Source: Dactylosporangium sp. AC04546
GTDB lineage: Bacteria; Actinomycetota; Actinomycetes; Mycobacteriales; Micromonosporaceae
Reading direction: 5' to 3'
DNA: 64,000 nucleotides
Assembly: GCF_022095675.1 (NCBI RefSeq)
Contig: NZ_JAHYSG010000011.1
Coordinates: forward strand, 1-64,000
In this document: positions 17,043-25,279 of the stretch, one piece after another
Position numbering within the stretch: position 1 is the first letter of the stretch
How the letters are laid out: every line of letters starts with the position of its first letter
Notes under the pieces: model-generated
The model's database searches: none
What the model was told of the DNA's origin: nothing
The model's input: only the letters and a program-made list of their open reading frames with translations
Made by a program: the position numbers and the translations under genes

Positions 17043-18251
17043 TCAGGCCTGACCGCGCAGCAGCAGCGTCAGGAACTCCGCGTTCGACTGCGTCCGGGCG
17101 AGCCGGTCGAGCAGCTGCTCGGTCGACGCCTGCCCGTTGAGGGCCTTCCGCAGCCGCTGGACGGCGAGCAGTTCGTCCGGGTGGAGGATGACGTCGTCGC
17201 GCCGGGTGCTGGAGCCGTCGATGTCGATCGCCGGGAACACGCGCTTGTCGGCGAGCTTCCGGTCGAGCTTGAGCTCCGCGTTGCCGGTGCCCTTGAACTC
17301 CTCGAAGATCACCGTGTCACCGGTGGAACCGGTCTCCACGAGCGCGGAGGCGATGATCGTCAGGGAGCCGCCGTTCTCGATGTTGCGCGCCGCGCCCAGC
17401 AGCCGCTTCGGCGGGTAGAGCGCGTTGGCGTCGATGCCGCCGGTGAGGATGCGGCCGGACGCGGGCGCCGCGTTGTTGTAGGCCCGGCCGAGCCGGGTGA
17501 TCGAGTCGAGCAGCAGGACCACGTCGTGGCCCAGCTCGACCAGGCGCTTGGCGCGCTCGATCGCGAGCTCCGCCACGCCGGTGTGCTCGTTGGCCGGCCG
17601 GTCGAAGGTCGAGGCGATGACCTCACCCTGCACGGACCGCTGCATCTCGGTCACCTCTTCGGGCCGCTCGTCGACGAGCAGGACCATGAGGTGGCACTCG
17701 GGGTTGTTGGTGGCGATGGCGTTGGCGATCGCCTGGAGCACCATCGTCTTGCCCGCCTTGGGCGGCGAGACGATGAGCGCCCGCTGGCCCTTGCCGATCG
17801 GCATGACCAGGTCGATGAGGCGGGTCGTCAGCTGCCGCGGGCCGGTCTCCAGCCGCAGGCGCTCCTGCGGGAACAGCGCGGTGAGCTTGCTGAACTCGGG
17901 CCGGTTGCGGGCCCACTCCGGGTCGCTGCCGTGGACGGTGTCGAGCCGGGTGAGGGTCGCGCCGTTGGCGCTGCCGGTGACCGCGTCACCGTGCCGGAGC
18001 CCGTACTTGCGGACCATGGCGGCCGGGACGGCGACGTCATCGGGGCTGGGCAGGTAGCTCTCGACCCGGAGGATCATCTTGTCGCGGTGGACGTCGACGA
18101 TGCCGGCGACGTCACGGGCCTCGGCGGAGCTGGGCGGCTGCGGCTGGTTGGCCGGGCGGCTGTGGTCGCGGTTGCGCGAACGCGTGCGACGGGTCTTGTT
18201 CTGCGCGTTTTGCTTGGGGGTGGTGCGATCCAACACTTCGGTTGGGGCCAT
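17043..18251 (-). CDS. Short-form transcription termination factor Rho (paralog type)
   Basis: The 402-residue protein starts at ATG 18251, 6 nt behind a perfect AGGAGG. It carries the full Rho ATPase: RNA-binding OB fold (about 45-120), VSPPKAGKTM (P-loop, about 173), LLVDERPEEVTEM, LLLDSITRLGRAYN (Walker B) and FEEFKGTGNAELKLDRKLADKRVFPAID (R loop and arginine finger). Housekeeping Rho of actinobacteria usually carries a long Arg/Gly-rich insertion and exceeds 600 residues. Here the N-terminus is only a ~45-residue basic tail, so this is probably a second, specialised Rho (inference). It lies next to the SigF-type stress locus, transcribed away from it. Confidence 0.92.
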   Translation of the reverse strand: MAPTEVLDRTTPKQNAQNKTRRTRSRNRDHSRPANQPQPPSSAEARDVAGIVDVHRDKMILRVESYLPSPDDVAVPAAMVRKYGLRHGDAVTGSANGATLTRLDTVHGSDPEWARNRPEFSKLTALFPQERLRLETGPRQLTTRLIDLVMPIGKGQRALIVSPPKAGKTMVLQAIANAIATNNPECHLMVLLVDERPEEVTEMQRSVQGEVIASTFDRPANEHTGVAELAIERAKRLVELGHDVVLLLDSITRLGRAYNNAAPASGRILTGGIDANALYPPKRLLGAARNIENGGSLTIIASALVETGSTGDTVIFEEFKGTGNAELKLDRKLADKRVFPAIDIDGSSTRRDDVILHPDELLAVQRLRKALNGQASTEQLLDRLARTQSNAEFLTLLLRGQA

Positions 18252-18584
18252 GGGCGTCCTCCTAAGGGACTTGCGGCCGGTGAACGGTGGTGCTTGGTTG
18301 GGTTCGCGTGACCGGCTGTGCGCGATGTGCGCTGCGTGTGCGGTGGCCGCTGACTTGGCTGGCTTCCTGCGAGAGCGTGACACGCGGTGGCGAAGGTCGT
18401 CCCCGGGCGGCCAGATTGCCGACATCCGCGGGACTGGCTCGACGGTAACTCGTACAACGTCGCTGAGCAAGCCCAGCGGCGCCGTGTCGCGCGCTACCGT
18501 CCGGCACCCGAACGGGTTCCTGACCGGCACCGGCCCACCGGTTTTCTGGATGGTGTCACGGAGCACATCAACCGGGGGGTTGCC
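18252..18584. other. Divergent intergenic region between rho-like gene and the stress locus
   Basis: These 333 bp separate divergent genes. The only clear elements are the AGGAGG for the Rho-like gene and a GGGGGG before the gene at 18585. I see no hairpin, small gene or clear promoter hexamers; promoters in both directions must lie here. Confidence 0.6.
18258..18263 (-). promoter_or_regulatory. Ribosome-binding site of the rho-like gene
   Basis: A perfect AGGAGG with 6-nt spacing fixes the start at 18251 and excludes longer in-frame N-termini. Confidence 0.85.
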
Positions 18585-18848
18585 ATGAACACGACGTTCG
18601 ACACGGTGCGGACCGAGGCGCTCTTCGCCTCCACCCTGCAGGCTTCGCAGCGGCCCTCGGCGCTGCAGGTCCGCACGGCGGTCACCCAGACCCTGCGCCG
18701 CCTCGGCGTCAACGGCTGCACCGCCCGGGTCGCGGGCGAGTTCGGCGAGCACCCCGAGACCGCCGCCGCCCGCATGTCGTGGGCGCTCGACATGATCCGG
18801 TCGGCCTACGAGGACCTGGCCGCCCGGGAGTTCGCCCACGCGGGCTGA
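18585..18848 (+). CDS. Small conserved protein, paralog of 19654
   Basis: The 87-residue protein starts at ATG 18585, behind CCGGGGGG. It has no membrane segment. The pattern TVRTEALFASTLQ-x-SQ near the start, GCTARVAGEFGEHPETAAARMSWA near 50 and a final helix are shared, about half identical, with the protein at 19654. I know similar small proteins from actinobacteria but no named function. The two copies flank the RsbW/RsbV-like pair, so a link to that regulatory switch is likely (inference). Confidence 0.8.
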   Translation: MNTTFDTVRTEALFASTLQASQRPSALQVRTAVTQTLRRLGVNGCTARVAGEFGEHPETAAARMSWALDMIRSAYEDLAAREFAHAG

Positions 18849-18856
18849 CGCCTGAC

Positions 18857-18882
18857 GTTTCCGGCGGCGCCACAGCGGTAAC
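18857..18882 (+). promoter_or_regulatory. SigB/SigF-type promoter-like site before the RsbW-like gene
   Basis: GTTT at 18857-18860 and CGGTAAC at 18876-18882 are separated by 15 bp. This fits the GTTT-N(14-17)-GGGTA pattern read by SigB/SigF-type sigma factors. Transcription would begin about at the GTG start at 18892, giving a leaderless or nearly leaderless mRNA. Confidence 0.5.
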
Positions 18883-18891
18883 AGACTAGAT

Positions 18892-19260
18892 GTGGACCTT
18901 CGCCTCACCGTCGACCTGCCACGGGACCTGGACCGGATGAACACCCTCCGGCATGTGCTGGACGGTGCCCTCGACGGCCTCGGCGTCGCCGCGCAGGCAC
19001 GCGAAGACATCGGTCTGATCGTCAGCGAGACCTGGGCGAACGTGATCGCCCACGTCACGGTTGGGGTCGCCTTTCAGGTGCGGGCGACCGTCGACGAGGA
19101 GCAGTGTGTGATTGAAGTCACGAACCCCGGAGACCAGGCTTCCGACGTTCTCAACGCCCTGACGGCCTCCGGGCATTCCCTCCGCATCGTCTCCACCCTC
19201 GCCGACGCGGTCGACGTGGACCGCGACGGCCTGCTCGTGAAGGTCACGAAGAAGCTATGA
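18892..19260 (+). CDS. RsbW-like ATP-binding anti-sigma factor
   Basis: The 122-residue protein starts at GTG 18892. It is a HATPase_c (GHKL) domain: the N-box SETWANVIAHV near 44 holds the Glu and Asn for Mg-ATP; the later Gly-rich boxes are partly degenerate (NPGDQ, GHSLRIVSTLAD). RsbW-type proteins bind a sigma factor and phosphorylate a STAS antagonist. The stop overlaps the STAS gene start (ATGA), so the pair is made in a fixed ratio. The likely target is the sigma factor at 20813 (inference). Confidence 0.88.
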   Translation: MDLRLTVDLPRDLDRMNTLRHVLDGALDGLGVAAQAREDIGLIVSETWANVIAHVTVGVAFQVRATVDEEQCVIEVTNPGDQASDVLNALTASGHSLRIVSTLADAVDVDRDGLLVKVTKKL

Positions 19261-19589
19261 CCACCTTCGCCGCCTTGGTCACCCCCGCCCCGGACGGCAC
19301 GGTCACCGTGACCGCCACCGGAGAGCTCGACATGACCAGCGCCCCCGAGCTGATCACGGTCCTCCGCGACGCGATCCGGCGATACCGGCCCAAACAGGTC
19401 AATCTCGACCTGTCTGGCGTTCCGTTCCTGGACTCGACGGGCATCCAGGTGCTCGTCGCCGCCAAAGCAGACGTCAAGGGAGGCGTACGCATCACGGGTA
19501 CCAGCCCGGCCGTGCACCGGCTGCTCCGGATGACCGGCCTGCTCGAGGAGTTCGGCGTCACCGACAACCAGTTGGCAACCGAACACTGA
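19257..19589 (+). CDS. STAS-domain anti-anti-sigma factor (RsbV-like)
   Basis: The 110-residue protein starts at ATG 19257, overlapping the previous stop by 4 bp. TGELDMTSAPEL near 21 and LDLSGVPFLDSTGIQVLV near 49 are STAS hallmarks; the Ser in DSTG is the expected phosphorylation site. Unphosphorylated, it would bind the RsbW-like protein and free the sigma factor. Confidence 0.92.
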   Translation: MTTFAALVTPAPDGTVTVTATGELDMTSAPELITVLRDAIRRYRPKQVNLDLSGVPFLDSTGIQVLVAAKADVKGGVRITGTSPAVHRLLRMTGLLEEFGVTDNQLATEH

Positions 19590-19653
19590 TCACCTCGGCA
19601 CCCGGACCGGAGTTAGTTGGACCACAGCAGGGATTGTCAGCAGGAGGTGCACG

Positions 19654-19932
19654 ATGGAGTCCACGTTCGAAGCGGTTCGTGCCGAAGCGCTCTTCGCCTC
19701 CACATTGCAGATGTCCCAGACCCCGGCCGACGCGGACGTGCGCGCGGCCGTCACCCTCACCCTGCGCCTGATCGGCGTCCAGGGCTGCGTGGCGCTCGTG
19801 GCGACCGAGTTCGGCGACCACCCCGAGACCGCCAGCCCGCGGATGCACTGGGCGCTGCGCATGATCCGTCACGCGTACGCCGAGTCCTGCACGCCGGAGG
19901 TCTTCAACACCGCACCGGCGGCGCTGGCCTGA
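19654..19932 (+). CDS. Small conserved protein, paralog of 18585
   Basis: The 92-residue protein starts at ATG 19654, behind AGGAGGTGC with good spacing. It shares the VRAEALFASTLQMSQTP and GCVALVATEFGDHPETASPRMHWALRMI blocks with the protein at 18585, suggesting duplication around the anti-sigma/antagonist pair. No named domain. Confidence 0.82.
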   Translation: MESTFEAVRAEALFASTLQMSQTPADADVRAAVTLTLRLIGVQGCVALVATEFGDHPETASPRMHWALRMIRHAYAESCTPEVFNTAPAALA

Positions 19933-19988
19933 GGATCGGCTTGAAACTTGCACGGTTGGTGTGGTTGTCGGGGTCCGGTGAAACTGCG

Positions 19989-20017
19989 AAGCCCCCGCCC
20001 TGAGTGGGCGGGGGCTT
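19989..20017. terminator. Strong bidirectional hairpin terminator
   Basis: AAGCCCCCGCCC (19989-20000), loop TGAGT, then GGGCGGGGGCTT form a perfect 12-bp stem. A/T flanks serve both strands, between the ends of the + gene at 19932 and the - gene at 20067. Confidence 0.85.
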
Positions 20018-20066
20018 GCGAATCCTTCGGCCGTGAAGCGGGTCTCGGCCTACGACTTGGGGTGTG

Positions 20067-20270
20067 TCAGACCGCGCGGATGTTGTCGGCCTGCGGCCCC
20101 TTCTGGCCCTGCGTGATCTCGAACTCGACCTTCTGACCCTCGGTCAGCTCGCGGTAGCCGGTGGCCTGGATCGCCGAGTAGTGCGCGAACACGTCGGGGC
20201 CGCCGTTGTCCTGCGAGATGAAGCCGTAGCCCTTCTCCGAGTTGAACCACTTCACCGTGCCTGATGCCAC
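20067..20270 (-). CDS. Cold-shock protein, CspA family
   Basis: This 67-residue OB-fold RNA/DNA-binding protein starts at ATG 20270, behind AAGGAG. It has [15 protein letters not shown] (RNP1) and DVFAHYSAI (RNP2). It acts as an RNA chaperone in the cytoplasm. It is divergent from the sigma factor at 20813, with over 500 bp of leader/promoter region between them. Confidence 0.96.
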   Translation of the reverse strand: MASGTVKWFNSEKGYGFISQDNGGPDVFAHYSAIQATGYRELTEGQKVEFEITQGQKGPQADNIRAV

Positions 20271-20812
20271 GTGTAACTCCTTAGCGACGACGCCCCGACC
20301 CGCACCTCACGAGTCAATGTTGAAACAGGCGCACGCCACGGTGAGACGGTAGCTTGCGCGCTGCCAAAACGCAGCCCCGGTATCGGGATACGGACCTGAT
20401 CGACTACCAAACTGAAATGCACCACCAATGGTTGTGAACACTCAGCGTATTGAACTCCTGAACAGTCAGTGATATAGCGACCTGCTTCAACCTCGTGAGA
20501 GCGCTCATCTCGCGTTCGTCGGCGGGATCTAGTACAGTCGGCTGCGTTCACATCGTCCGAACGGTCAATTCGACCGGCCACGGGCGGTGGGACCCCGTCC
20601 AGCAGCGGCGGATCGTCCCCGGTGAACCTCGCAGGTCTTGCACCGGCGCTCAAGAAACGGGTGCCGAGAGCGATTCCCGACCGGCGCCAGCTCTGTCTGC
20701 CCTCCGCGGCCTCGACGCGCTGGCCGGCGACGTCATCCAACCCCTCAGCGCAGCCTCGTGCCTGCGCGCCGTCGCCGTCGCCCGGTCACCCGCACCAGAA
20801 GGGTCTGACCCA
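20271..20812. other. Long divergent regulatory region between cspA and sigma factor
   Basis: This 542-bp region is relatively AT-rich between 20370 and 20540. On the cspA side it holds AAGGAG and the motif ACGGTAGCTTGCGC (20346-20359), also found before the gene at 825. An open reading frame extends through it from 20495 in frame with the sigma gene, but its codon choice is unlike coding DNA; I treat it as untranslated leader. cspA-type genes often have long structured leaders, which could fit here. Confidence 0.5.
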
Positions 20813-21661
20813 GTGACGATCTCCGTCGACCACGCCATCGACCGCGCGCTCGCCGCCGCCGCGCCGGCCGGCCAGCAGGAGCAGACAAGCACCACCCGCG
20901 CGACCGACGCACAGGCCAAGGCGCTGCTGTCCTTGATGGCCGACCTCCCCGCCGGCCCCGACCGCGACCGCGTGCGGTCCCGCCTGATCGAGCTGTACAT
21001 CCCGCTCGCCGAGTACCTGGCCCGCCGCTTCCGCAACCGCGGCGAGCAGTTCGACGACCTGGTCCAGGTGGCCAACCTGGGCCTGATCAAGTCGGTGGAC
21101 GGCTTCGACCCAGCGCGCGGCGCGGCGTTCACCAGCTACGCGATCCCCATGATCGTCGGTGAGCTCAAGCGGCACTTCCGGGACAAGGGCTGGGACGTGC
21201 GCGTCCCGCGGCGCCTCCAGGAGCTGCGCCTGGAGATCAGCAAGGTGAGTGGGCCCCTTGCCCAAGATTTGGGCCGCTCGCCCACCGTCGCCGACCTGGC
21301 CGCGCGCCTGAGCGTCTCCGAGGAGGAGATCATCGAGGGCCTGGACTGCGGCCAGGCGTACCGCGCGCTGTCCCTCGACGCGCCCGCGGGCGACGGCGCC
21401 GACCCGACCGCCACCGGCCTCGGCGACCTGCTGGGCGGCGAGGACCCCGATATCCAGAACGTGGAGAACCGCGAGGCCCTGCGGCCGCTGCTGGCCCGCC
21501 TGCCGCAGCGCGAGCAGAAGATCATCGCGATGCGCTTCCACGGCAACCTGACCCAGTCACAGATCGCGGCCGAGCTGGGCATCTCGCAGATGCACGTGTC
21601 GCGCCTGCTGGCCGGCGCGCTGCGCACGCTGCGCACCGAACTGTCCGCCATTCAGGACTGA
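20813..21661 (+). CDS. SigB/SigF/WhiG-type RNA polymerase sigma factor
   Basis: The 282-residue protein is read from GTG 20813 (VTISVDHAIDRAL), behind AGAAGGG. Region 2: FDDLVQVANLGLIKSVDGFDP and FTSYAIPMIVGELKRHFRD (about 80-122). Region 3: 130-190. Region 4: LTQSQIAAELGISQMHVSRLL near 250. This is the group-3 (stress/sporulation) type controlled by RsbW-like partners. A suitable kinase and STAS protein lie 1.2-1.9 kb upstream on the same strand, with cspA between. The stop is followed at once by a strong terminator. Confidence 0.93.
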   Translation: MTISVDHAIDRALAAAAPAGQQEQTSTTRATDAQAKALLSLMADLPAGPDRDRVRSRLIELYIPLAEYLARRFRNRGEQFDDLVQVANLGLIKSVDGFDPARGAAFTSYAIPMIVGELKRHFRDKGWDVRVPRRLQELRLEISKVSGPLAQDLGRSPTVADLAARLSVSEEEIIEGLDCGQAYRALSLDAPAGDGADPTATGLGDLLGGEDPDIQNVENREALRPLLARLPQREQKIIAMRFHGNLTQSQIAAELGISQMHVSRLLAGALRTLRTELSAIQD

Positions 21662-21666
21662 CACCC

Positions 21667-21710
21667 CGGCGATGCGTCGGCTCATTCACGAGCCGGCGCA
21701 TCGCCGTTTT
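21667..21710 (+). terminator. Intrinsic terminator after the sigma gene
   Basis: CGGCGATGCGTCGGCTC, loop ATTCAC, then GAGCCGGCGCATCGCCG form a 17-bp stem with one G-T pair, followed by TTTT at 21707-21710, starting 6 bp after the stop codon. Confidence 0.9.
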
Positions 21711-21806
21711 CTGGAGCGATCGCCGTCGGGCGCGCGATTTCACAATTCCGACCTGTCCGGAATGAGGGCCAATAGCCGGTGGGCCATTGGCGCGCCGGGC
21801 ACGTAG

Positions 21807-21864
21807 CCATGATCAACGGAAACTTCTGGTCGCCATCACAGCCAAATGCTTCCGTTGATCATGG
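21807..21864. repeat. Intergenic inverted repeat, 15-bp arms
   Basis: CCATGATCAACGGAA (21807-21821) is the exact reverse complement of TTCCGTTGATCATGG (21850-21864), with a 28-bp AT-richer loop. It lies between convergent genes and has no T-run. It may be a terminator or a dispersed palindromic repeat. Confidence 0.75.
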
Positions 21865-21900
21865 AGTGCGGGCGTCAGGCCGCGCGGGGCGTGGGCGTCG

Positions 21901-23070
21901 TCAGCTGGAGCTGACGATGCTCGGGTTGGCCGTCACGAAGGCCGGGACGTTCTTGTCCCGGACCGCCGCCAGGAGCTCGAGCGTCGTCTGGTCCAGCGCC
22001 TCGGCGCCCGGGTGCTCGGTCGAGGCGTGGAAGCCGCCGTTGTTCGTCTTCAGGGTCAGCAGCCGGTCGCCGTCGATGCCGCGCATCGCGAAGATCCAGT
22101 CGTCCAGGCCGATCGGGCCCGTGTCGATGGTCATGGCGCTACCGACCACGCTCAGCACGCTGTTGAGCTTGCTCGGGTTGCCCAGGACCTCTTTGCTGGC
22201 GATCTTCTTCAGCAGGGCCTTGATGAACTGCTGCTGGTGGCGCTGGCGGTCGTAGTCCGAGTTCGGCAGCGTCTCGCGCTGGCGGACGAAGTCCAGCGCC
22301 TCCCAGGCGGCCAGGTGCTGGAAGCCGACCTCGTAGACCTTCGGGGTCACGCCCTTGATCGGGATCAGCGTCGTGCCGCCACTGCCGTTGTCGCGCTGCT
22401 CGAACGGGACCTTGTGGTTCCCCTGCGCGTCCGTGCCGTTGTGCACCGAGACCGTGCGCTGGTCGACGTACATGTCCACGCCGCCCAGCACCTTCACGAC
22501 CTCCTGGAAGCCCACGAAGTCGATGATCGCGGCCGCGTCGAAGGTGACGCCCCAGTTCTGCTTGATCGTCTGGGCGAGCAGGGTCGTGCCGTGCTTGCGC
22601 TGGTCCTTGCCGGTCAGCCCGTTGCCGCCGGCGGCGAAGGCGCCGTTGATCTTGTCCTTGCCGCCGTTGAAGGTCTGCTTCCCGTTGGAGTACTTCGGGA
22701 TCGAGACCCACGTGTCACGCGGAATGGAGATGAGGAACGCCATGTCGTGACTCGCCGGGATGTGCAGGATGAGGATCGAGTCCGACCGGATGGAGTCGGT
22801 GGGGTTCTGGTTCGGGCGCGGGTCGATGCCGATCAGCAGGATGTTCTTGGCACCGCTGACCGAGGCGCGCTTGCCCTGCTCGGCGGGCAGCAGATCTTCC
22901 TTGTGGACGCTACGGGTGGCATACCCGAACACGACGTCCTTCAGGACGAACGTGGTGCCCGCGCTGATCATCAGCAGCGAGCCCACCACGACGAGAATGC
23001 GAGCCCACAACGGGTCCCGCCGGCCACGGCCCTTGCGCCGCGCCACGCCGCCCTTCGCCAAAGCCTCCAA
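21901..23070 (-). CDS. LytR-CpsA-Psr (LCP) family phosphotransferase
   Basis: The protein is 389 residues if started at TTG 23070, the only usable in-frame start; GGGGAG touches it. ATGs at 23102 and 23123 are in another frame, so the N-terminus is uncertain. A basic tail (RRKGRGRRDPLW) and one membrane segment (24-45) precede the external LCP domain: NILLIGIDPR near 76, RSDSILILHI near 94, SIPRDTWVSIP near 114 and DKINGAFAAGG. LCP enzymes attach undecaprenyl-linked glycopolymers to the cell wall. It is divergent from the first polysaccharide-cluster gene, matching that role. Confidence 0.92.
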   Translation of the reverse strand: MEALAKGGVARRKGRGRRDPLWARILVVVGSLLMISAGTTFVLKDVVFGYATRSVHKEDLLPAEQGKRASVSGAKNILLIGIDPRPNQNPTDSIRSDSILILHIPASHDMAFLISIPRDTWVSIPKYSNGKQTFNGGKDKINGAFAAGGNGLTGKDQRKHGTTLLAQTIKQNWGVTFDAAAIIDFVGFQEVVKVLGGVDMYVDQRTVSVHNGTDAQGNHKVPFEQRDNGSGGTTLIPIKGVTPKVYEVGFQHLAAWEALDFVRQRETLPNSDYDRQRHQQQFIKALLKKIASKEVLGNPSKLNSVLSVVGSAMTIDTGPIGLDDWIFAMRGIDGDRLLTLKTNNGGFHASTEHPGAEALDQTTLELLAAVRDKNVPAFVTANPSIVSSS

Positions 23071-23237
23071 CTCCCCGATCGTCCCGAAGTCCCCGAAGCC
23101 ATCGACGGGCCGTCCCCGAACATGTGATTACGGTGAGTCAGCACCGCCGACCCCCGGAAGCCACCTGCACCGTACCCGGACAACGCGATATCGTCACGTC
23201 CCGGCGGAGCGGTGCCCTGACCGATACGGAGCGTGCT

Positions 23238-25223
23238 GTGGTGACGGTGATCCCGAAGGGGACCAGCGAGAGCCCGGCGGCGACCGGGCAGCGAAGCTTG
23301 TGGATCGCCGGGGGGCTCGCGCTCGCCTGGCTGCTCCCGCTGGCCACCCACGCCGTCCATCTCGACGTCGTGCTGCCGTTCGTGGTGCTGGCCGGGACGA
23401 TGGCCGTGCAGCGGGGCTGTGTGGGCCTGATCGACCGGTTCGTCGTCTCCTGCGCGCAGCTCTTCGGCGCCGCGTGCCTGTTCGGCCTGGCGATCACCTA
23501 CTGGCCGGGGCACCTGCACCCCACGCTGATCGCCGGCGTCGCGCTGAGCGTCCTGGTGCTCGTCGCGGCGGCCACGAAGCGGCTCACGAGGCCGCCCAGG
23601 CCGCGCGCCGAGTGGCTGCTCGCGCTCGCGGCCGCCGGCGTCTCGGCCGTGACCCTGGTCCCGTACGTCGCCCGTGATCTCGGTGGCCGGCTCGGCCTGC
23701 CGCTCGCTGGGGAGGACATCGCCCGGCACTTCCTGCTGTACGACGTGATCGGGCGCATCGGCGGGTATCCCTTCCTCCGCCCGGAGGCGCTGCGCCCCTT
23801 CGTGCCCGACGAGCAGTGGCAGGGGATCGCGAACTACCCGCAGGGCCTGCACTTCGCGTACGCGGTCCTGGACCGGTTCGTCCGCTCCTCCGGTCACAAC
23901 GGCGCGCCCGGGACCACCGCGGACGTGCTGATCTGGCTGCTCGTCGGCACCTTCCTGCTGCTGGCGCTGGCGGTGCTGTGGGCCGCGCGGCGCATCGCCG
24001 GGCCCGGCACGAGCCCTGCCCGCCTGCTGCCGGTGCTGTTCGTCATCGCCGCCTGGCTGGTGCTCGGCGACCCGGTGACCGTGCTGTCCCGCGGCTACCC
24101 GAACGAGCTGGCCGGGCTGGCCTGCGCGGTGGTGCTCACCGGGCTGGTCGCACGCCCGCTCACCCGCACCGGCGAGCAGCTCGTCACGGTCGCGCTGCTG
24201 CTGGTCGGCGTGTCGTTCAGCTATCCGCTCTTCCTGCCGTACGCCGGGATCGTGGCCGCCTGGTGGGCGTGGCGGGCCCGGCTGTGGCGGCACTGGTGGG
24301 CCTGGCCAGTGGCGATTGTCACACTCACCATCGCGGCGATCGGGCCGCTGACCGCCGCGGCGGCGTCAAGCGGCGAGCAGCTGCTGCTCAACGGGACCGC
24401 GCGGGTCGTGGACCGGCCGGCGACGCTGACCCTCGCGGTGCTGGCGGCGCTCGCGCTACTGGCCAACCGGCGGGCGCCCAGCCAGCGGGCCGCGCTGTTC
24501 GCCGTGCTCGTGGCGTTCGCGATGGCGGCCGGGCTGGGCCTGTACCAGATCGCCACCATCGGGCGGCCGGTCTACTACTTCGACAAGCTGCTCCACCTGC
24601 TCATCGTTGTCGGCCTGGCCGGCCTGGGCGGGCTCGCCCGGGTGCTGCCCCGGCGGGGGCTGCCCGTTCGGCTGGCGGTGGCCTTCCCGGTGGTACTGGC
24701 GATGGCCGTGGCCGGCGGCAAGTGGCACACGACCCCGGTCGCGCCGGGCGTCAAGCTCGCCCTCGGCCAGGATCGTGGCTCTCCGGAGGGGGCTCGCGAC
24801 GCACTGCTGATGGCCCGGATGTACCCGGACGGCGGCAACGCGATCAACGTCGACCTCATGGGGAGCCCGTGGCGTAACTGGTCAGCGACGCTGAGTGCGT
24901 CGGCGCTCCAGGGCCAGTACCGGCACTTCCCGGGGTGGTCGCAGCTGCTGTACCCCGGCGGCCGGGGCGCCACCTACGCCGACCTGGAGCGCTTGGTCGT
25001 CGACAGCCCGGTGACCGTGCGGTTCTTCGTCCACGACCCCGAGGCGAGCATGCTCGTTGTCGATGTGGAGCACCCGAACCGACCCGCCGTGCGGTCCGGG
25101 CAGCCGCTGCCGGTAGCGTTCGGTGACCCGCTCGCCCCGTCGAATATTGCGGCCGCACGGCTGCTAGCTGCGAAATATCCGACGAAAGTGCAGGTCGTGT
25201 ACGCTACGCCAGCAAACCCGTAA
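23238..25223 (+). CDS. Large polytopic membrane protein of the polysaccharide cluster
   Basis: The 661-residue protein is read from GTG 23238 (GTG 23241 also possible), behind GGAG. Residues 15-500 hold about 12-13 hydrophobic segments. Between them lies GEDIARHFLLYDVIGRIGGYPF (about 150-172), reminiscent of the first external loop of GT-C/ArnT-like enzymes; the last ~130 residues form an external domain. It may be a lipid-linked glycosyltransferase or a polymer-export protein. The family is not securely recognised. Confidence 0.75.
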   Translation: MVTVIPKGTSESPAATGQRSLWIAGGLALAWLLPLATHAVHLDVVLPFVVLAGTMAVQRGCVGLIDRFVVSCAQLFGAACLFGLAITYWPGHLHPTLIAGVALSVLVLVAAATKRLTRPPRPRAEWLLALAAAGVSAVTLVPYVARDLGGRLGLPLAGEDIARHFLLYDVIGRIGGYPFLRPEALRPFVPDEQWQGIANYPQGLHFAYAVLDRFVRSSGHNGAPGTTADVLIWLLVGTFLLLALAVLWAARRIAGPGTSPARLLPVLFVIAAWLVLGDPVTVLSRGYPNELAGLACAVVLTGLVARPLTRTGEQLVTVALLLVGVSFSYPLFLPYAGIVAAWWAWRARLWRHWWAWPVAIVTLTIAAIGPLTAAAASSGEQLLLNGTARVVDRPATLTLAVLAALALLANRRAPSQRAALFAVLVAFAMAAGLGLYQIATIGRPVYYFDKLLHLLIVVGLAGLGGLARVLPRRGLPVRLAVAFPVVLAMAVAGGKWHTTPVAPGVKLALGQDRGSPEGARDALLMARMYPDGGNAINVDLMGSPWRNWSATLSASALQGQYRHFPGWSQLLYPGGRGATYADLERLVVDSPVTVRFFVHDPEASMLVVDVEHPNRPAVRSGQPLPVAFGDPLAPSNIAAARLLAAKYPTKVQVVYATPANP

Positions 25224-25279
25224 GTACTCGGTGTCATGGCACCGGCTCCAAGCACTGAAACCCAGACGGATTGGTCATC

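Noticed and set aside
18387..18584. N-terminal extension of the small protein at 18585
   Set aside because: The paralog at 19654 begins at the equivalent Met, and codon use before 18585 is not coding-like.
20495..20812. Longer N-terminus for the SigF-like factor
   Set aside because: The 106 extra codons lack high-GC codon bias and family similarity; GTG 20813 has a ribosome-binding site.
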